Below are positions 29,153 through 39,937 of a DNA stretch of 64,000 bases, piece by piece. The translations under genes and the position numbers were made by a program. Origin of the DNA: Rhodospirillales bacterium (lineage in GTDB: Bacteria; Pseudomonadota; Alphaproteobacteria; ATCC43930; CGMCC-115725). Location: assembly GCA_027315365.1 (NCBI GenBank), contig DAHUYF010000019.1, positions 1 to 64,000 of the forward strand. The letters run 5' to 3'. The notes below the pieces were generated by a model. The model did not search any database. It had not been told where the DNA came from and saw only the letters and a program-made list of their open reading frames with translations. Position 1 is the stretch's first letter, and each line of letters begins with the position of its first letter.

Positions 29153-30607
29153 CTATTCCGCCGCCGCGTGGCGCCGGGCGCGGCTGCGGGCGCGGCCGTA
29201 GCCGAAATAGATTGCGAGCCCGATCGCCAGCCAGACGATGAGCCGCCACCAGTTCTCCGGCCCGAGCGAATACATCATGGTGGCGCAGGTCAGGATGCCG
29301 AGGATCGGTACCAGCGGGACGAAGGGCGTGCGATAGGGCCGCGGCAGGTCGGGCCGCGTGCGGCGCAGCGCCAAGACCCCGGCGCAGACGATGACGAAGG
29401 CGAGCAGCGTGCCGATGCTGGTCATATGCGCGAGCAGCGAGATCGGCACGAATCCCGCCAGCAGGCCGCCGAACACCATGAACGCCAGATTGGCGCACCA
29501 CGGCGTGCGCCAGCGCGGATGGATGCGGGCGAAGAAGCGCGGCAGCAGCCCGTCCTCCGCCATGGAAAAGGCGATGCGCGACTGTCCCAGCAGCGCCACC
29601 AGGATCACCGAGGTGAAGCCGCAGACGATGCCGAACTTGATCAGCAGCTGCAGCCAGGGATAGGGCGTGCGGTCGATGGCCGTCGCCACCGGCGCGGCGT
29701 CGCCCTTCATCGCCGCGTAGTTCACCATGCCGGTGAGCACCAGGGCGAAGGCGATGTAGAGCACGGTGCAGACCGCCAGCGAGCCCAGGATGCCGATCGG
29801 CAGGGTGCGCTGCGGGTCCTTGGTCTCCTGCGCCGCCGTCGAGACCGCGTCGAAGCCGATATAGGCGAAGAAGATGACGCCGGCGCCGCGCAGCACTCCG
29901 CTCCAGCCGTAGACGCCGAACGCGCCGGCATTGGCGGGAATGAACGGCGTGTAGTTGCGCGGGTCGATGTAGGAGACGCCGACGGCGATGAAGATCGCGA
30001 CGATCGCCAGCTTGACGATCACGATGGCGTTGTTGACGCCGGAGGATTCGCGGATGCCGCGCATCAGCAGCAGCGACAGCGCGACGATGACGAAGATCGC
30101 CGGCAGGTTGACGCTGCCGGCGACCGCGCCGCCGCCGGCGAGCGTCACCGTCTCGAAGGGTCCGGCGGCGAGCCGCGCGGGAAAGTCGATGCCGAGATCA
30201 TGCAGCAGCGACAGCGCGTATCGCGACCAGCTCACCGCCACCGCCGAGGCGCCCACCGCATATTCCAGCACCAGGTCCCAGCCGATGATCCAGGCGACGA
30301 TCTCGCCCAGCGTGGCGTAGGCATAGGTATAGGCGCTGCCCGCCACCGGGATCATGGTGGCGAGCTCGCTGTAGCACATGCCAGCAAAGGCGCAGCCCAG
30401 CGCAGCGACCAGAAAGGAGAGCGTCACCGCCGGCCCGGCATTTTCCGCGGCGGCGATGCCGGTGAGCGAGAACAGGCCGGCGCCGACGATCATGCCGATG
30501 CCGAGCGCGATGAGGCCGAAGGGGCCGAGATGCCGCTTGAGGCCGGGCCCGCCGCTGCCATCCTCCCCCGCGAGGCGCTGCAGGCGCTTGGTAACGAAGA
30601 GATCCAT
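29153..30607 (-). CDS. APC-family amino acid permease
   Basis: A 484-residue inner-membrane transporter with about 12 helices. The N-terminal consensus GLIALGIGMIVGAGLFSLTGIAAAENAGPAVTLSFL is that of the cationic amino acid / YfnA-like branch of the APC superfamily. SELATMIPVAGSAYTYAYATLGEIVAWIIGWDLVLEY and GFDAVSTAAQETKDPQRTLPIGILGSL follow, and RTRPDLPRPYRTPFVPLVPILG lies near the end. The substrate is probably an amino acid taken up with protons; which one cannot be told. Confidence 0.9.
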   Translation of the reverse strand: MDLFVTKRLQRLAGEDGSGGPGLKRHLGPFGLIALGIGMIVGAGLFSLTGIAAAENAGPAVTLSFLVAALGCAFAGMCYSELATMIPVAGSAYTYAYATLGEIVAWIIGWDLVLEYAVGASAVAVSWSRYALSLLHDLGIDFPARLAAGPFETVTLAGGGAVAGSVNLPAIFVIVALSLLLMRGIRESSGVNNAIVIVKLAIVAIFIAVGVSYIDPRNYTPFIPANAGAFGVYGWSGVLRGAGVIFFAYIGFDAVSTAAQETKDPQRTLPIGILGSLAVCTVLYIAFALVLTGMVNYAAMKGDAAPVATAIDRTPYPWLQLLIKFGIVCGFTSVILVALLGQSRIAFSMAEDGLLPRFFARIHPRWRTPWCANLAFMVFGGLLAGFVPISLLAHMTSIGTLLAFVIVCAGVLALRRTRPDLPRPYRTPFVPLVPILGILTCATMMYSLGPENWWRLIVWLAIGLAIYFGYGRARSRARRHAAAE

Positions 30608-30676
30608 CGCGCACGACCTCCGGGGGGATTTCTCCGCTCTCGGTAACCTCCGGCAAGACAGGATGATGCCGTGCCG

Positions 30677-33361
30677 CTAGGACGGCAACAACCCCTTCAG
30701 CCGGTAGACCAGCTCCAGCGCATCGCGCGGGGTAAGCGCGTCGGGCTGCACCTCGGCCAGCGCTGCCTCGACGGCCGACGGCCTGGCCTCGACGCGGCCG
30801 GCCGGACGTGCGGCGGTGAACAGCGGCAAATCGTCGGCGAGCCGCGCCAGCGCGCCGCTCTGCTCGCCCGTTTCCAGCAGCGTCAGCACCTCCTCGGCGC
30901 GCGCCACCGCCGCCGGCGGCAGCCCCGCCAGCTTCGCCACATGGATGCCGTAGGAGCGGTCGGCCGCGCCCGGCGCCACCTCGTGCAGGAACACCACCTC
31001 GCCCTGCCATTCCTTGACGCGCATGGTGTAGCAGGCAAGGTGCTCGAGCTTGGCCGCGAGCGCGGTGAGCTCGTGGTAATGGGTGGCGAAGAGCGCGCGG
31101 CAGCGGTTGACGCCGTGCAGGTGCTCGACCGCGGCCCAGGCGATCGACAGCCCGTCGAAGGTGGCGGTGCCGCGGCCGATCTCGTCGAGAATGACCAGCG
31201 CGCGCTCGCCCGCCTGATTGAGGATCGCAGCGGTCTCGACCATCTCCACCATGAAGGTGGAGCGGCCGCGGGCGAGATCGTCGGCCGCGCCGACGCGGCT
31301 GAACAGCCGGTCGACGACGCCGATGCGCGCTGCTTCGGCCGGAACGTAGGAGCCCGCTTGCGCCAGGATGGCGATGAGCGCGTTCTGACGCAGGAAGGTA
31401 CTCTTGCCTGCCATGTTGGGGCCGGTCAGCAGCCACAGGCGCTGGCCGGGCTTCAGCTCGCAGTCATTGCCGACAAAGCGCTGCGCCGGCCCCGCGCGCA
31501 GCGCTGCCTCGACCACGGGATGACGGCCGCCCGCGACCGAAAAATCGCTGCTGTCATCGACCGCCGGCCGGCAATACCGCTCGGATTCGGCCAGCTCCGC
31601 CAGCGCCGCCGCGACGTCGAGCCGCGCCAGCGCGGCGGCCGTGCGTGCGATTTCGCCGGCGCGCGCCGTCGTCGCGGCGAGCAGCTCCTCGAACACGGTG
31701 AGTTCGAGCGCCACCGCGCGGTCGGCGGCCGAGGCGATCCGGCTCTCGAGTTCGCCGAGTTCGACCGTGGTGAAGCGCATGGCGTTCGCCATGGTCTGGC
31801 GATGGATGAAGCGCTCCTTGAGCTTCGCCGCCTGCGCCGCCGTCACCTCGACGTAATAGCCGAGCACGTTGTTGTGGCGGATCTTGAGCGACGCGACGCC
31901 GGTCTCCTCGGAGTAGCGCGCCTGGAGTGCGGCGATCGTCCGCCGGCTCTCGTCGCGCAGCTGGCGCAGCTCGTCGAGCTCGGGCGAATATCCGGCGGCG
32001 ACGAAGCCGCCCTCGCGCGTGATCGCCGGCAGTTCGGCGCCGAGGGCGCGGGCGAGCAGTGCCACGAACTCGCCGTGCTCGCCGAGATCGCGCATCGCGC
32101 GCTCGAGCAGCAGGGGCTTGGCCGCCGCATCCTGCAGCAGTCGCCGGAGATGCGCGCTCTCCCTGAGCGTGTCGCGCAGCGCGGCGAGGTCGCGCGGGCC
32201 GCCGCGACCGAGCGCCAGGCGCGCCATCGCGCGCTCGATATCGGCCGAACGCTTCAGCGCCGCGCCGAGATCGGTGCGCAGCCGCGCCTCGCCGATGAGG
32301 AATCCCACCGCGTCGAGCCGCAGGGCGATCGCGCCGGGATCGGTGAGCGGCGCCGCCAGATGCTCGGCCAGCAGCCGCGCGCCGGCGCCGGTGACGGTGC
32401 GGTCGATGGTGGCGAGCAGGCTGCCGCGGCGATCGCCGGAGAGCGTCTCGGTCAGCTCCAGATTGCGCCTGGTGGCAGCGTCGATCTCCATCACCGCGCC
32501 GGGGCCGAGCCGCCGCGGCGGCAGCAGCAGCGGCGCCTTGCCCTGCTGCGTCAGGTTGACATAGTCGACCAGCGCGCCGCCGGCGGCCAGCTCGGCGCGG
32601 CCGAAGCTCCCGAATCCGTCGAGGGCGCGCACGCCGTAGAGCGTCTCGAGCCGTTTGCGGCCGTTCTCGCTGTCGAAGCGCGCGCCGGCGAGCGGCGTCA
32701 GCCGGCGCTTCCAATCGCCCAGCAGCTCGGCCAGGTCGGGGCGCTGCAGCAGCCGCTCGGGCACCAGCACCTCGCCGGGCGCGATGCGCGCCAGCGCCGC
32801 GCCGATGCCCGCCGCCGTCACGCTCTGCAGCCGGAAGGCGCCGGTCGACAGCTCGAGCCAGGCCAGCGCCAGCTCGCCGGCGGCATCGGCCAGCGCCGCC
32901 AGATAGTTGCTGCGCCGGGCGTCGAGCAGCGAATCCTCGGTCAGCGTGCCGGGGGTGACGATACGGACGACGGCGCGGCGGATGGCGGCCTTGCTGCCGC
33001 GCTTCTTCGCCTCGGCCGGATCCTCCATCTGCTCGCAGACGGCGACGCGAAAGCCCTGGCGGATGAGGCGCGCGAGATAGGCTTCGGCGGCATGGACCGG
33101 CACGCCGCACATCGGGATGTCCTCGCCCTCGTGCCGCCCGCGCTTGGTGAGCTGGATGTCGAGCGCCGCCGCCGCCTTCGCGGCGTCTTCGAAGAACAGC
33201 TCGTAGAAATCGCCCATGCGGTAGAACAGCAGGCAATCGCGATGCTGGCGCTTCAGCTCGAGATACTGGGCCATGGCCGGCGTCGCCGCCTCGGGCGTCG
33301 CCGGCGCGGCGGCCGCGCCCATGACACTGTCCGGAGCAAGGCGCGGTAAGCTATCGTTCAT
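30677..33361 (-). CDS. mutS: DNA mismatch repair protein MutS
   Basis: An 894-residue mismatch sensor. The N-terminal domain carries the mismatch-probing [15 protein letters not shown] (Phe-x-Glu). Connector, lever and clamp domains follow, then the ATPase with Walker [49 protein letters not shown], and [10 protein letters not shown]. The open frame runs to 34198 but the first 279 residues are unrelated shadow; the ATG at 33361 gives the normal length. No strong ribosome site is visible, and MGAAAA at 33322 is an alternative start. No mutL lies nearby. Confidence 0.96.
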   Translation of the reverse strand: MNDSLPRLAPDSVMGAAAAPATPEAATPAMAQYLELKRQHRDCLLFYRMGDFYELFFEDAAKAAAALDIQLTKRGRHEGEDIPMCGVPVHAAEAYLARLIRQGFRVAVCEQMEDPAEAKKRGSKAAIRRAVVRIVTPGTLTEDSLLDARRSNYLAALADAAGELALAWLELSTGAFRLQSVTAAGIGAALARIAPGEVLVPERLLQRPDLAELLGDWKRRLTPLAGARFDSENGRKRLETLYGVRALDGFGSFGRAELAAGGALVDYVNLTQQGKAPLLLPPRRLGPGAVMEIDAATRRNLELTETLSGDRRGSLLATIDRTVTGAGARLLAEHLAAPLTDPGAIALRLDAVGFLIGEARLRTDLGAALKRSADIERAMARLALGRGGPRDLAALRDTLRESAHLRRLLQDAAAKPLLLERAMRDLGEHGEFVALLARALGAELPAITREGGFVAAGYSPELDELRQLRDESRRTIAALQARYSEETGVASLKIRHNNVLGYYVEVTAAQAAKLKERFIHRQTMANAMRFTTVELGELESRIASAADRAVALELTVFEELLAATTARAGEIARTAAALARLDVAAALAELAESERYCRPAVDDSSDFSVAGGRHPVVEAALRAGPAQRFVGNDCELKPGQRLWLLTGPNMAGKSTFLRQNALIAILAQAGSYVPAEAARIGVVDRLFSRVGAADDLARGRSTFMVEMVETAAILNQAGERALVILDEIGRGTATFDGLSIAWAAVEHLHGVNRCRALFATHYHELTALAAKLEHLACYTMRVKEWQGEVVFLHEVAPGAADRSYGIHVAKLAGLPPAAVARAEEVLTLLETGEQSGALARLADDLPLFTAARPAGRVEARPSAVEAALAEVQPDALTPRDALELVYRLKGLLPS

Positions 33362-33436
33362 CGCCAGACGGGATGGGGTTGCGAACGGCGTTGCGCCGCC
33401 GCAACCTAGCAGATGTAAAGGGATCAAGACAGAATC

Positions 33437-33967
33437 ATGGCCGACACCTCCAACAAGCCGCCTTTTCCGGTGATCCGCGAGGCGGTCGCCGCGTTCGCCG
33501 ACAAGCCGGCCCTGCGCCGTGGCGTGGCGGCGCTGCTCAAAGCGGGCTTCAGGCCGACCGACCTGTCGCTGCTGGCGGGTCACGATTCGCTGGAAGTGGC
33601 GGGCGACCTGCCCGCCTATCCCGGCAAGCCCGGCGAGAGCCTGCTGGCCGGGCTCACCGACGAGGTGGCCTTCCTGTCGCCGCTCACCGTCGCCGGCATC
33701 GTGCTGCTGTCGGGCGGCCCGATCGCGGTCGCGCTGGCGGCGGTGGTTGCGGCCGGGCTCGGTGGCGTTGCGCTCAAGGAGGTGCTCGACCGCTTCATCG
33801 CCAACGAGCACAGCGACGAGTTCGCCGATGCGCTCGAGGACGGGGCGGTGCTGCTCTGGGTGCGGGTGGACGAGCCCGAGCTCGAGGCGATGGCGGTGCG
33901 GCTGCTGGAAGAGGCCGGCGGCGAGGACGCGCATGTCAATGCGCGGGCGCTCGGTCGCAAAAGCTGA
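33437..33967 (+). CDS. Hypothetical protein with one hydrophobic Gly/Ala-rich hairpin
   Basis: A 176-residue protein. A soluble N-terminus ([29 protein letters not shown]) is followed by a hydrophobic stretch at about 77-112 ([27 protein letters not shown]), then an acidic segment ([39 protein letters not shown]). The last part resembles the C-terminus of general-stress-type small membrane proteins that pair a Gly-zipper with a flexible-wing domain, but I cannot place it in a named family. It is divergent from mutS with 75 nt between them. Confidence 0.75.
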   Translation: MADTSNKPPFPVIREAVAAFADKPALRRGVAALLKAGFRPTDLSLLAGHDSLEVAGDLPAYPGKPGESLLAGLTDEVAFLSPLTVAGIVLLSGGPIAVALAAVVAAGLGGVALKEVLDRFIANEHSDEFADALEDGAVLLWVRVDEPELEAMAVRLLEEAGGEDAHVNARALGRKS

Positions 33968-33980
33968 CCGCGCGACGGTG

Positions 33981-34250
33981 CTATCGGCCGGCGATGGCGG
34001 GCGCCTGCGGCTGGTCACGCGCCGCTTCGCGCTCGTGCAGGGTGCGGGCGCCGGCGGCATAGGCGGCCTTGCCGGCCTCCCAGAGATCGCCGGCGCCTTC
34101 CTTCGCCGAGGTGGCCAGTCGCTCGACGCCGCGCCTGAAGGTGGTGCTGATGTCCTCGGCGGCCGCGGTGGGTGGCTCGGTGCGGGCGGTCTGAGCACTG
34201 GCGGCGAAACCCGTCAGCAGCAGAGCGGCGACAATTGGCAGCGAGCGCAT
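33981..34250 (-). CDS. Small exported hypothetical protein
   Basis: An 89-residue protein with a signal peptide ([20 protein letters not shown], cleavage near SAQ-TA). The mature part is alanine- and glutamate-rich and probably helical ([30 protein letters not shown]). GAGGAGAACGCC lies upstream of the ATG. It is convergent with the preceding gene, with a 13-nt gap. No family recognised; such proteins are common in alphaproteobacterial periplasms. Confidence 0.65.
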   Translation of the reverse strand: MRSLPIVAALLLTGFAASAQTARTEPPTAAAEDISTTFRRGVERLATSAKEGAGDLWEAGKAAYAAGARTLHEREAARDQPQAPAIAGR

Positions 34251-34409
34251 GGCGTTCTCCTCAGCGATCGTTAACGCCGCGCCGGCCGATCCGTCCCAAA
34301 ATCGAGCCTGCCGCTCGAGGGCCGTGGGCAGCGGCGGGTACTGCCATTATGCTGCGCCAGGACCGGAGCCGGAGGCTGGCCGGTCGGCGAGGCAGGCGAG
34401 GAGCCGGGG

Positions 34410-35270
34410 ATGAGCAGCATGAAGGCCGATGAACGCAACGCCGACCAGATCGCCTTCTGGAACGGACCGGGCGGCCGCCATTGGGTCGATCGGCAGCAGG
34501 CCCAGGACGTGGTGCTGGCGCCGGTGCTGGCCGCGGCGCTCGACCGCGCCGCGCCGCGTCCGGGCGAGCGCGTGGTCGATGTCGGCTGCGGCTGCGGTGC
34601 CACCACGGTCGAGCTTGCCCGGCGGGTCGGCGCCGCCGGCCGCGTCCTGGGCATCGACGTCTCCGCGCCGATGCTGGCGCGGGCGGCCGAGCGGCTGCCG
34701 CCGGGCCTGCCGGTCGAGCTGGCGCAGGCCGATGCTACGACCCATGCCTTTCCGGCGGCCGAGTTCGACCTGCTGTTCTCGCGCTTCGGCGTCATGTTCT
34801 TTGCCGAACCCGAACGCTCCTTCGCCAATCTGCGCCGCGCGCTGCGGCCCGGCGGGCGCCTCGCCTTCGCCTGCTGGCGGGCGCCGCGCGAGAATCCCTG
34901 GCTGATGCTGCCGCTGCAGGGGGCCTACGAGCATGTGCCGCCGCTGCCCAAGCTCGGACCGGAGGATCCCGGCCCGTTCTCCTTCGCCGATGCCGAGCGC
35001 GTCCGCCGCATCCTCGGCGCCGCCGGCTTTGCCGCCCCCGGGCTGGAGCCGCTGGACCTCACGCTCGACCTCGCGGCCGGCGGCGGTCTCGATGCCGCGG
35101 TCGCGGCGGCGCTCGACATCGGTCCGACCAGCCGCGCCATCGATGACCAGCCGCCATCGGTGCGCGACGCGGTAGCGGGGTCGATCCGGAAATTGCTGGC
35201 GCCGCATCTGCGCGGCGCGTCGGTGCCGCTCGCCGCCGCCATCTGGCTGGTCACCGCCGCCAACCCTTGA
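34410..35270 (+). CDS. Class I SAM-dependent methyltransferase
   Basis: A 286-residue methyltransferase of the UbiE/Methyltransf_25 type. It opens QIAFWNGPGGRHWVDRQ, the family's usual N-terminus. Motif I is VVDVGCGCGATTVELA, acidic motif II is VLGIDVSAPML, and the post-motif region reads DLLFSRFGVMFFAEP and RALRPGGRLAFACWR. The C-terminal region varies between family members, and the substrate cannot be inferred. The gene stands alone. Confidence 0.88.
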   Translation: MSSMKADERNADQIAFWNGPGGRHWVDRQQAQDVVLAPVLAAALDRAAPRPGERVVDVGCGCGATTVELARRVGAAGRVLGIDVSAPMLARAAERLPPGLPVELAQADATTHAFPAAEFDLLFSRFGVMFFAEPERSFANLRRALRPGGRLAFACWRAPRENPWLMLPLQGAYEHVPPLPKLGPEDPGPFSFADAERVRRILGAAGFAAPGLEPLDLTLDLAAGGGLDAAVAAALDIGPTSRAIDDQPPSVRDAVAGSIRKLLAPHLRGASVPLAAAIWLVTAANP

Positions 35271-35357
35271 GCGGGGCCCGCCGTCCGATGATTGTTCTTG
35301 AAATGTTCCTGGCGCCGCCCTAAGCTCCCTTCACGGGTTCAAGCGCGAGGGACGGCG

Positions 35358-35693
35358 ATGAGCGGCTTCGACGACAGCTACGACAAGGTCGACGAGTTCC
35401 TGGTGGCGAATTATCACCGGCATCTCGAGGATGTGCTGTGCGACGGCTGCCTGATCGGCCGGCTCAGCACCCAGTTCGGCGAGCGCGCGCGGTTGATGGC
35501 GCGGCTCATCCGCTCGACGCGCGAGGAAGATGGCGGGCTGGCCAATGCCTATGAAGGCATCCTGGTGCTCGACGGCCTCTGGTACCGCTTCGCCTGCCAG
35601 GTCTTCATCGACCATGGCGGGCAGCGTTTCCTCAGCGATGTCAGCCAGTTCGAAGCGGTGCAGTGGCAGGCCGAGGTGAAGGTGCCGGCGTAG
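35358..35693 (+). CDS. Hypothetical protein
   Basis: A 111-residue soluble acidic protein (MSGFDDSYDKVDEFLVANYHRHLED at the start). It contains CDGCLIGRL, a CxxC pair, and a region LDGLWYRFACQVFIDHGGQRFLSDVSQFEAVQW that looks like a beta-rich core. I do not recognise it. The ATG at 35358 is preceded by GCGAGGG; the open frame to 35292 adds an unlikely leader. It is followed by a 285-nt gap before maeB that contains a REP-like element. Confidence 0.65.
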   Translation: MSGFDDSYDKVDEFLVANYHRHLEDVLCDGCLIGRLSTQFGERARLMARLIRSTREEDGGLANAYEGILVLDGLWYRFACQVFIDHGGQRFLSDVSQFEAVQWQAEVKVPA

Positions 35694-35728
35694 TCGACGC
35701 AACGTCGGACGTCGTCGCCGACGGGCGG

Positions 35729-35762
35729 CGGCGGTTGCTCTTGCAGCCGCGGGAACCCGCGC
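35729..35762 (+). repeat. REP-like palindrome, copy C
   Basis: The core hairpin GCGGTTGC-TCTT-GCAGCCGC (35731-35750) has one G-T pair in the stem and is followed by a tail ending CCCGCGCCG as in copy A. It lies 38 nt after the stop of the hypothetical gene at 35358-35693, in the gap before maeB. Confidence 0.5.
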
Positions 35763-35978
35763 CGACCAGGCAGTTCTCCCGATATCCGCTCGAGCTGCGC
35801 GGCCCGGCGCGCGCGAAGAATAGCGCGCGGCACCTCCTCGGAATGTGAGAGTTTACCGGCGCCATTGCCGCGGCGCGCGGCCGCTTTGACGCGCCGCACG
35901 GCGGTCCTTAGACTGGCCGGCAACATAACGAGAAGGGCCGCCCCCGGGCTGCCCCGCCTAGAAGAGGAACCTCATCCC

Positions 35979-38258
35979 TTGTCATCTCCGGACAAGCCAG
36001 ATACGCGCGTCACCGAGGAAGAAGCTCTGCAGTTCCACGCCAAGGGCTCTCCCGGCAAGCTCGAGATCGCGCCGACCAAGCCGCTGACCACGCAGCACGA
36101 TCTGTCGCTGGCCTATTCGCCGGGGGTGGCGTTTCCCTGCCTGCATATCGCCCGCGACCCGGCGCTGGCCTATGACTACACTGCCAAGGGCAACCTGGTC
36201 GCGGTGATCTCCAACGGCACGGCGGTGCTCGGGCTGGGCGATCTCGGTGCGCTCGCCGCCAAACCGGTGATGGAAGGCAAGGCGGTGCTGTTCAAGCGCT
36301 TCGCCGGCATCGACGGTGTCGATCTCGAGATCGACACCAAGGATGTCGACGCCTTCGTCAATTGCGTGCGCTATCTCCATCCGGCCTTCGGCGGCATCAA
36401 TCTCGAGGACATCAAGGCGCCGGAATGCTTCATCATCGAGCAGCGCCTGCGCGAGCTGCTCGACATCCCGGTCTTTCACGACGACCAGCACGGCACCGCC
36501 ATCATCGCCACCGCGGCGCTGCTCAACGCGCTCGACCTCACCGGCCGCGACCTCAAGACCATCCGGATGGTGGTGAACGGCGCCGGCGCCGCCTCGATCG
36601 CCTGCGTCGAGCTGCTGAAAAGCATGGGGCTGCCGCATGACAATGTCATCCTTTGCGACACCAAGGGCGTGGTCTATCAGGGCCGTACCGACGGCATGAA
36701 CCAGTGGAAATCGGCGCATGCCATCGCCACCAAGCGGCGCACGCTGGCGGAGGCAATGGAGGGCGCCGAGGTCTTCTTCGGCCTGTCGGTCAAGGGCGCG
36801 GTCAGCCAGGCGATGGTGAAGTCGATGGCGAAGAACCCGATGATCGCCGCCATGGCCAATCCCGATCCCGAGATCACCCCCGAGGACGTGCTCGCCGTCC
36901 GCTCGGACGCCATCATCTGCACCGGCCGATCGGACTACCCGAACCAGATCAACAACGTACTCGGCTTTCCCTATATCTTCCGCGGCGCCCTCGACGTCCG
37001 CGCCTCGACCATCAACGACGCGATGAAGATCGCCGCCGCCCACGCGCTCGCCAAGCTCGCGCGCGAAGACGTGCCCGACGAGGTGGCGGCGGCCTATTCC
37101 GGGCAGCGGCTGCAATACGGCCCCGACTACATCGTGCCGACCCCCTTCGATCCGCGCCTCATCTGGGCGGTGCCGTCGGCAGTGGCCAGGGCGGCGATGG
37201 AGTCGGGGGTGGCGCGCAAGCCGATCGCCAACATGGACGCCTACAAGGCGAGCCTCAGGGGCCGGCTCGATCCCACCGCCGCCAGCCTGCAGCGCGCGCT
37301 CGACGAGGTGCGCGCCAATCCCAAGCGCGTCGTCTTCGCCGAGGGCGAAGAGGAGAAGGTGATTCGCGCCGCCCTCTCCTTCCGCGACAACGGCTACGGC
37401 ACGCCGGTACTGATCGGACGCGAGGAGCGCATCCGCGAGACCATGCGCCGCATGGGCCTCGGCGGTGCCGGCGATCTCGAGATGCACAATGCGCGGCTCT
37501 CGCGTTCCAACAAGACCTATACCGATTTCCTCTATGCCCGGCTCCAGCGCCGCGGCGCGCTGCACCGCGACTGCCAGCGCATGGTCAATCAGGATCGCAA
37601 CATCTTCGCCGCCTGCATGGTCGCCTGCGGCGATGCCGACGCCATGGTGACCGGCGCCACGCGCAACTACTTCACCGCCTTCGAGGAGGTGATGCGCGTA
37701 CTCGGTCCCAAGGATGACAGCAAGGTCTTCGGTTACGCGCTGCTGCTGTCGCGCGGCCGCTCGGTGCTGGTCGCCGACACCACCGCCCATTCGCGCCCCG
37801 ACGCGGCGCAACTCGCCGACATCGCAGTGCAATCGGCGCGCCGCGCGCGGCAGATGATGGGGCAGGAGCCGCGCGTCGCCTTCCTCTCCTACTCCTCCTT
37901 CGGCAACCCGCTACGCCACGTCGACCAGCGGACGCGCGACGCGGTGGCGATCCTCGATCAGCGCGGCGCCGATTTCGAGTATGACGGCGAGATGAGCGTC
38001 GAGGTGGCGCTCAATCATGCGTTGATGCGCGAGCGCTATCCCTTCTGCCGCCTGCGCGGCCCGGCCAACGTGCTGATCATGCCCGGCCTCCACGCCGCCA
38101 ATATCGCCACCCAGCTGCTCGAGGAGATGGGCGGCGGCAAGCGCGTCGGCCCGCTGCTCATGGGCCTCGACAAGCCGGCGCAGATCTTCGACATCGGCGG
38201 CACGGTTTCCGACATGGTCAACCTCGCCGCGCTGGCCGCCCACGAGGCCATCGGATAA
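35979..38258 (+). CDS. maeB: NADP-dependent malic enzyme with C-terminal phosphotransacetylase-like domain
   Basis: A 759-residue two-domain enzyme of the MaeB type. It oxidatively decarboxylates malate to pyruvate with NADP+. The malic-enzyme half contains [58 protein letters not shown] and the Rossmann motif [16 protein letters not shown]. The C-terminal half (about 430-759; [29 protein letters not shown]-like, [10 protein letters not shown]-like) is phosphotransacetylase-like and is usually regulatory, binding acetyl-CoA. No ATG fits. The TTG at 35979, behind AGAGGAAC, gives exactly the length of the E. coli enzyme. Confidence 0.95.
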   Translation: MSSPDKPDTRVTEEEALQFHAKGSPGKLEIAPTKPLTTQHDLSLAYSPGVAFPCLHIARDPALAYDYTAKGNLVAVISNGTAVLGLGDLGALAAKPVMEGKAVLFKRFAGIDGVDLEIDTKDVDAFVNCVRYLHPAFGGINLEDIKAPECFIIEQRLRELLDIPVFHDDQHGTAIIATAALLNALDLTGRDLKTIRMVVNGAGAASIACVELLKSMGLPHDNVILCDTKGVVYQGRTDGMNQWKSAHAIATKRRTLAEAMEGAEVFFGLSVKGAVSQAMVKSMAKNPMIAAMANPDPEITPEDVLAVRSDAIICTGRSDYPNQINNVLGFPYIFRGALDVRASTINDAMKIAAAHALAKLAREDVPDEVAAAYSGQRLQYGPDYIVPTPFDPRLIWAVPSAVARAAMESGVARKPIANMDAYKASLRGRLDPTAASLQRALDEVRANPKRVVFAEGEEEKVIRAALSFRDNGYGTPVLIGREERIRETMRRMGLGGAGDLEMHNARLSRSNKTYTDFLYARLQRRGALHRDCQRMVNQDRNIFAACMVACGDADAMVTGATRNYFTAFEEVMRVLGPKDDSKVFGYALLLSRGRSVLVADTTAHSRPDAAQLADIAVQSARRARQMMGQEPRVAFLSYSSFGNPLRHVDQRTRDAVAILDQRGADFEYDGEMSVEVALNHALMRERYPFCRLRGPANVLIMPGLHAANIATQLLEEMGGGKRVGPLLMGLDKPAQIFDIGGTVSDMVNLAALAAHEAIG

Positions 38259-38288
38259 GTCGCGAGCGCGAAGCGCCCGTCGACGGCG

Positions 38289-38326
38289 GCGCCGGCGGTT
38301 GCGCCAGCAACCGCGAAAGCCGCGCC
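38289..38326 (+). repeat. REP-like palindrome, copy B
   Basis: The core hairpin GCGGTTGC-GCCA-GCAACCGC (38295-38314) is flanked by GCGCC and by the tail CGAAAGCCGCGCC, close to copy A. It lies 30 nt after the maeB stop and before phoR. Confidence 0.6.
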
Positions 38327-38421
38327 ATTTGGACCAGCGCGCCGCACCTCCAACCCCCGCTCTGGAACCTCGGCCGCGATTGCGCCAAGATCGATGACGC
38401 AACCGAGGAGGCCCGCTGCCG

Positions 38422-39801
38422 ATGACCCCGATCGCGCGATGGCTCCTGGGCGCCCTGGTGTTTGCCGCGCCCGGCGTTGTCGCGCTCGCCGCCTTCGCCG
38501 CCGCCGGCGACATCGGCGGGCGCTGGACCCTTTTCGCCGCGCTGGCGCTCTATCTCGCCGTGCTGCTGCTGGCGCGGCCGCTGATCCTGGGCGTGGCGGC
38601 GGTGCAGGCCGCCGTCGACCGCATGGCGGCGGGCGAGGCGGCGACGTCGGATGTCGAGACCCTGTCGCCCACCGTGCGCGAGCTCTGGCTCGCCGTCGGC
38701 CGTTGGGCGCGCGCCTCGCGCCAGAAGCTCGCGGCGCGCGAGGCCGAGCTTGCCTCGACCCAGGCGGTGCTGACGGCGCTGCCGGACCCGCTGATCCTGC
38801 TCGACGAGCGCCGGCGCATCGTGCGCGCCAACCTAGCCGCCAACGAGCTTCTCGGCATGCGGCTGGTCGATCGCGACCTCGCCGTGGCGCTGCGCCATCC
38901 GGCGGTGCTCGCCGCCGCCGATGCCGTGCTCCGCGGCGAGGAGGCGCGCATCGTCGAGTTCGACATCACCACGCCGGTCGAGCGCCATCTCTCGGCGCGG
39001 TTGGCCGCGCTGCGCCCGCACACCGCCGAGGAGGCGGCGGCGGTGCTGACGCTCCACGATCTCACCGCCGCCAAGCGCAGCGAACGGCTGCGCGCCGATT
39101 TCGTCGCCAACGCCAGCCACGAGCTGCGCACGCCGCTCGCCTCGCTCATCGGCTTCATCGAGACCTTGCGCGGTCCCGCCCATGACGACGGTACCGCCCG
39201 CGACCATTTCCTCGCCATCATGGCCGAGCAGTCGCAGCGCATGAAGCGGCTGGTCGATGATCTGCTGTCGCTGTCGCGCATCGAGATGAACGAGCACCGC
39301 CCGCCGACCGAACGCATCGATCTCGGCGGCGTGCTGCGCACCGTCGCCGACCTGCTGGGGCAGCGCGCCGAGGCGCGCGACATGCGCATCGTGCTCGACC
39401 TGCCGCGCGGGGCGTGCGAGGTGCTGGGTGATGCCGACGAACTCGCCCAGGTGTTCCAGAACCTGCTCGACAACGCCATCAAATACAGCCGCCCCGGCAC
39501 GCCGATCGAGGTCACCACCCGCCCCTCGCCGCGCTTCCTTATGGGCGCCCGGCCGGGCGAGCGGCCGGCGGCGATCGCGGTGATGGTCCGCGATCACGGC
39601 GACGGCATTCCGCGCGAGCATCTGCCGCGGCTGACCGAGCGCTTCTACCGGGTCGATGCCGCGCGCTCGCGCGAACTGGGCGGTACGGGGTTGGGCCTCG
39701 CCATCGTCAAGCACATCGTCAACCACCACCGCGGCGCGCTCGATATCGACAGCGAGCTGGGCGAGGGCTCGATATTTACGGTCCATCTACCGATGCCCTA
39801 G
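38422..39801 (+). CDS. phoR: Phosphate-regulon sensor histidine kinase PhoR
   Basis: A 459-residue kinase. Two N-terminal membrane helices (about 8-28 and 36-60) are followed by a HAMP/linker region and a PAS domain (VLTALPDPLILLDERRRIVRANLAANELLGM). HisKA has the phospho-acceptor His233 (FVANASHELRTPLASLIGF). HATPase_c has VFQNLLDNAIKYS, DHGDGIPREHLPRLTERFYRVD and GGTGLGLAIVKHIV, all typical of PhoR. It phosphorylates PhoB under low phosphate and is inhibited through PstB/PhoU. It heads the pst-pho locus. Confidence 0.94.
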   Translation: MTPIARWLLGALVFAAPGVVALAAFAAAGDIGGRWTLFAALALYLAVLLLARPLILGVAAVQAAVDRMAAGEAATSDVETLSPTVRELWLAVGRWARASRQKLAAREAELASTQAVLTALPDPLILLDERRRIVRANLAANELLGMRLVDRDLAVALRHPAVLAAADAVLRGEEARIVEFDITTPVERHLSARLAALRPHTAEEAAAVLTLHDLTAAKRSERLRADFVANASHELRTPLASLIGFIETLRGPAHDDGTARDHFLAIMAEQSQRMKRLVDDLLSLSRIEMNEHRPPTERIDLGGVLRTVADLLGQRAEARDMRIVLDLPRGACEVLGDADELAQVFQNLLDNAIKYSRPGTPIEVTTRPSPRFLMGARPGERPAAIAVMVRDHGDGIPREHLPRLTERFYRVDAARSRELGGTGLGLAIVKHIVNHHRGALDIDSELGEGSIFTVHLPMP

Positions 39802-39813
39802 GGTTAAACCGAT

Positions 39814-39853
39814 CCGTCATAAAATTGCAACAAAATAGTCGTAAGCATGCAAC
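39814..39853 (+). promoter_or_regulatory. Candidate Pho box before pstS
   Basis: Four 7-nt units spaced by 4 nt occur in register: CCGTCAT-AAAA-TTGCAAC-AAAA-TAGTCGT-AAGC-ATGCAAC. The 11-bp period and the sequence of the first units (CTGTCAT in the consensus) are those of PhoB half-sites, so two overlapping Pho boxes may be present. It lies about 85-125 nt before the pstS GTG in an otherwise GC-rich region, as expected for PhoB activation of the pst operon. Confidence 0.6.
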
Positions 39854-39937
39854 CGGGTGCCTGTAGCCAAGGGCAGCGAAGCGCCGCGCCGGGATGGAAA
39901 TCCGGTGGCGCCAACCCACCCCGTGAGGAGAACACCC

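Noticed and set aside
30671-33349. An 892-codon open frame opposite mutS
   Set aside because: Shadow of mutS with no family features.
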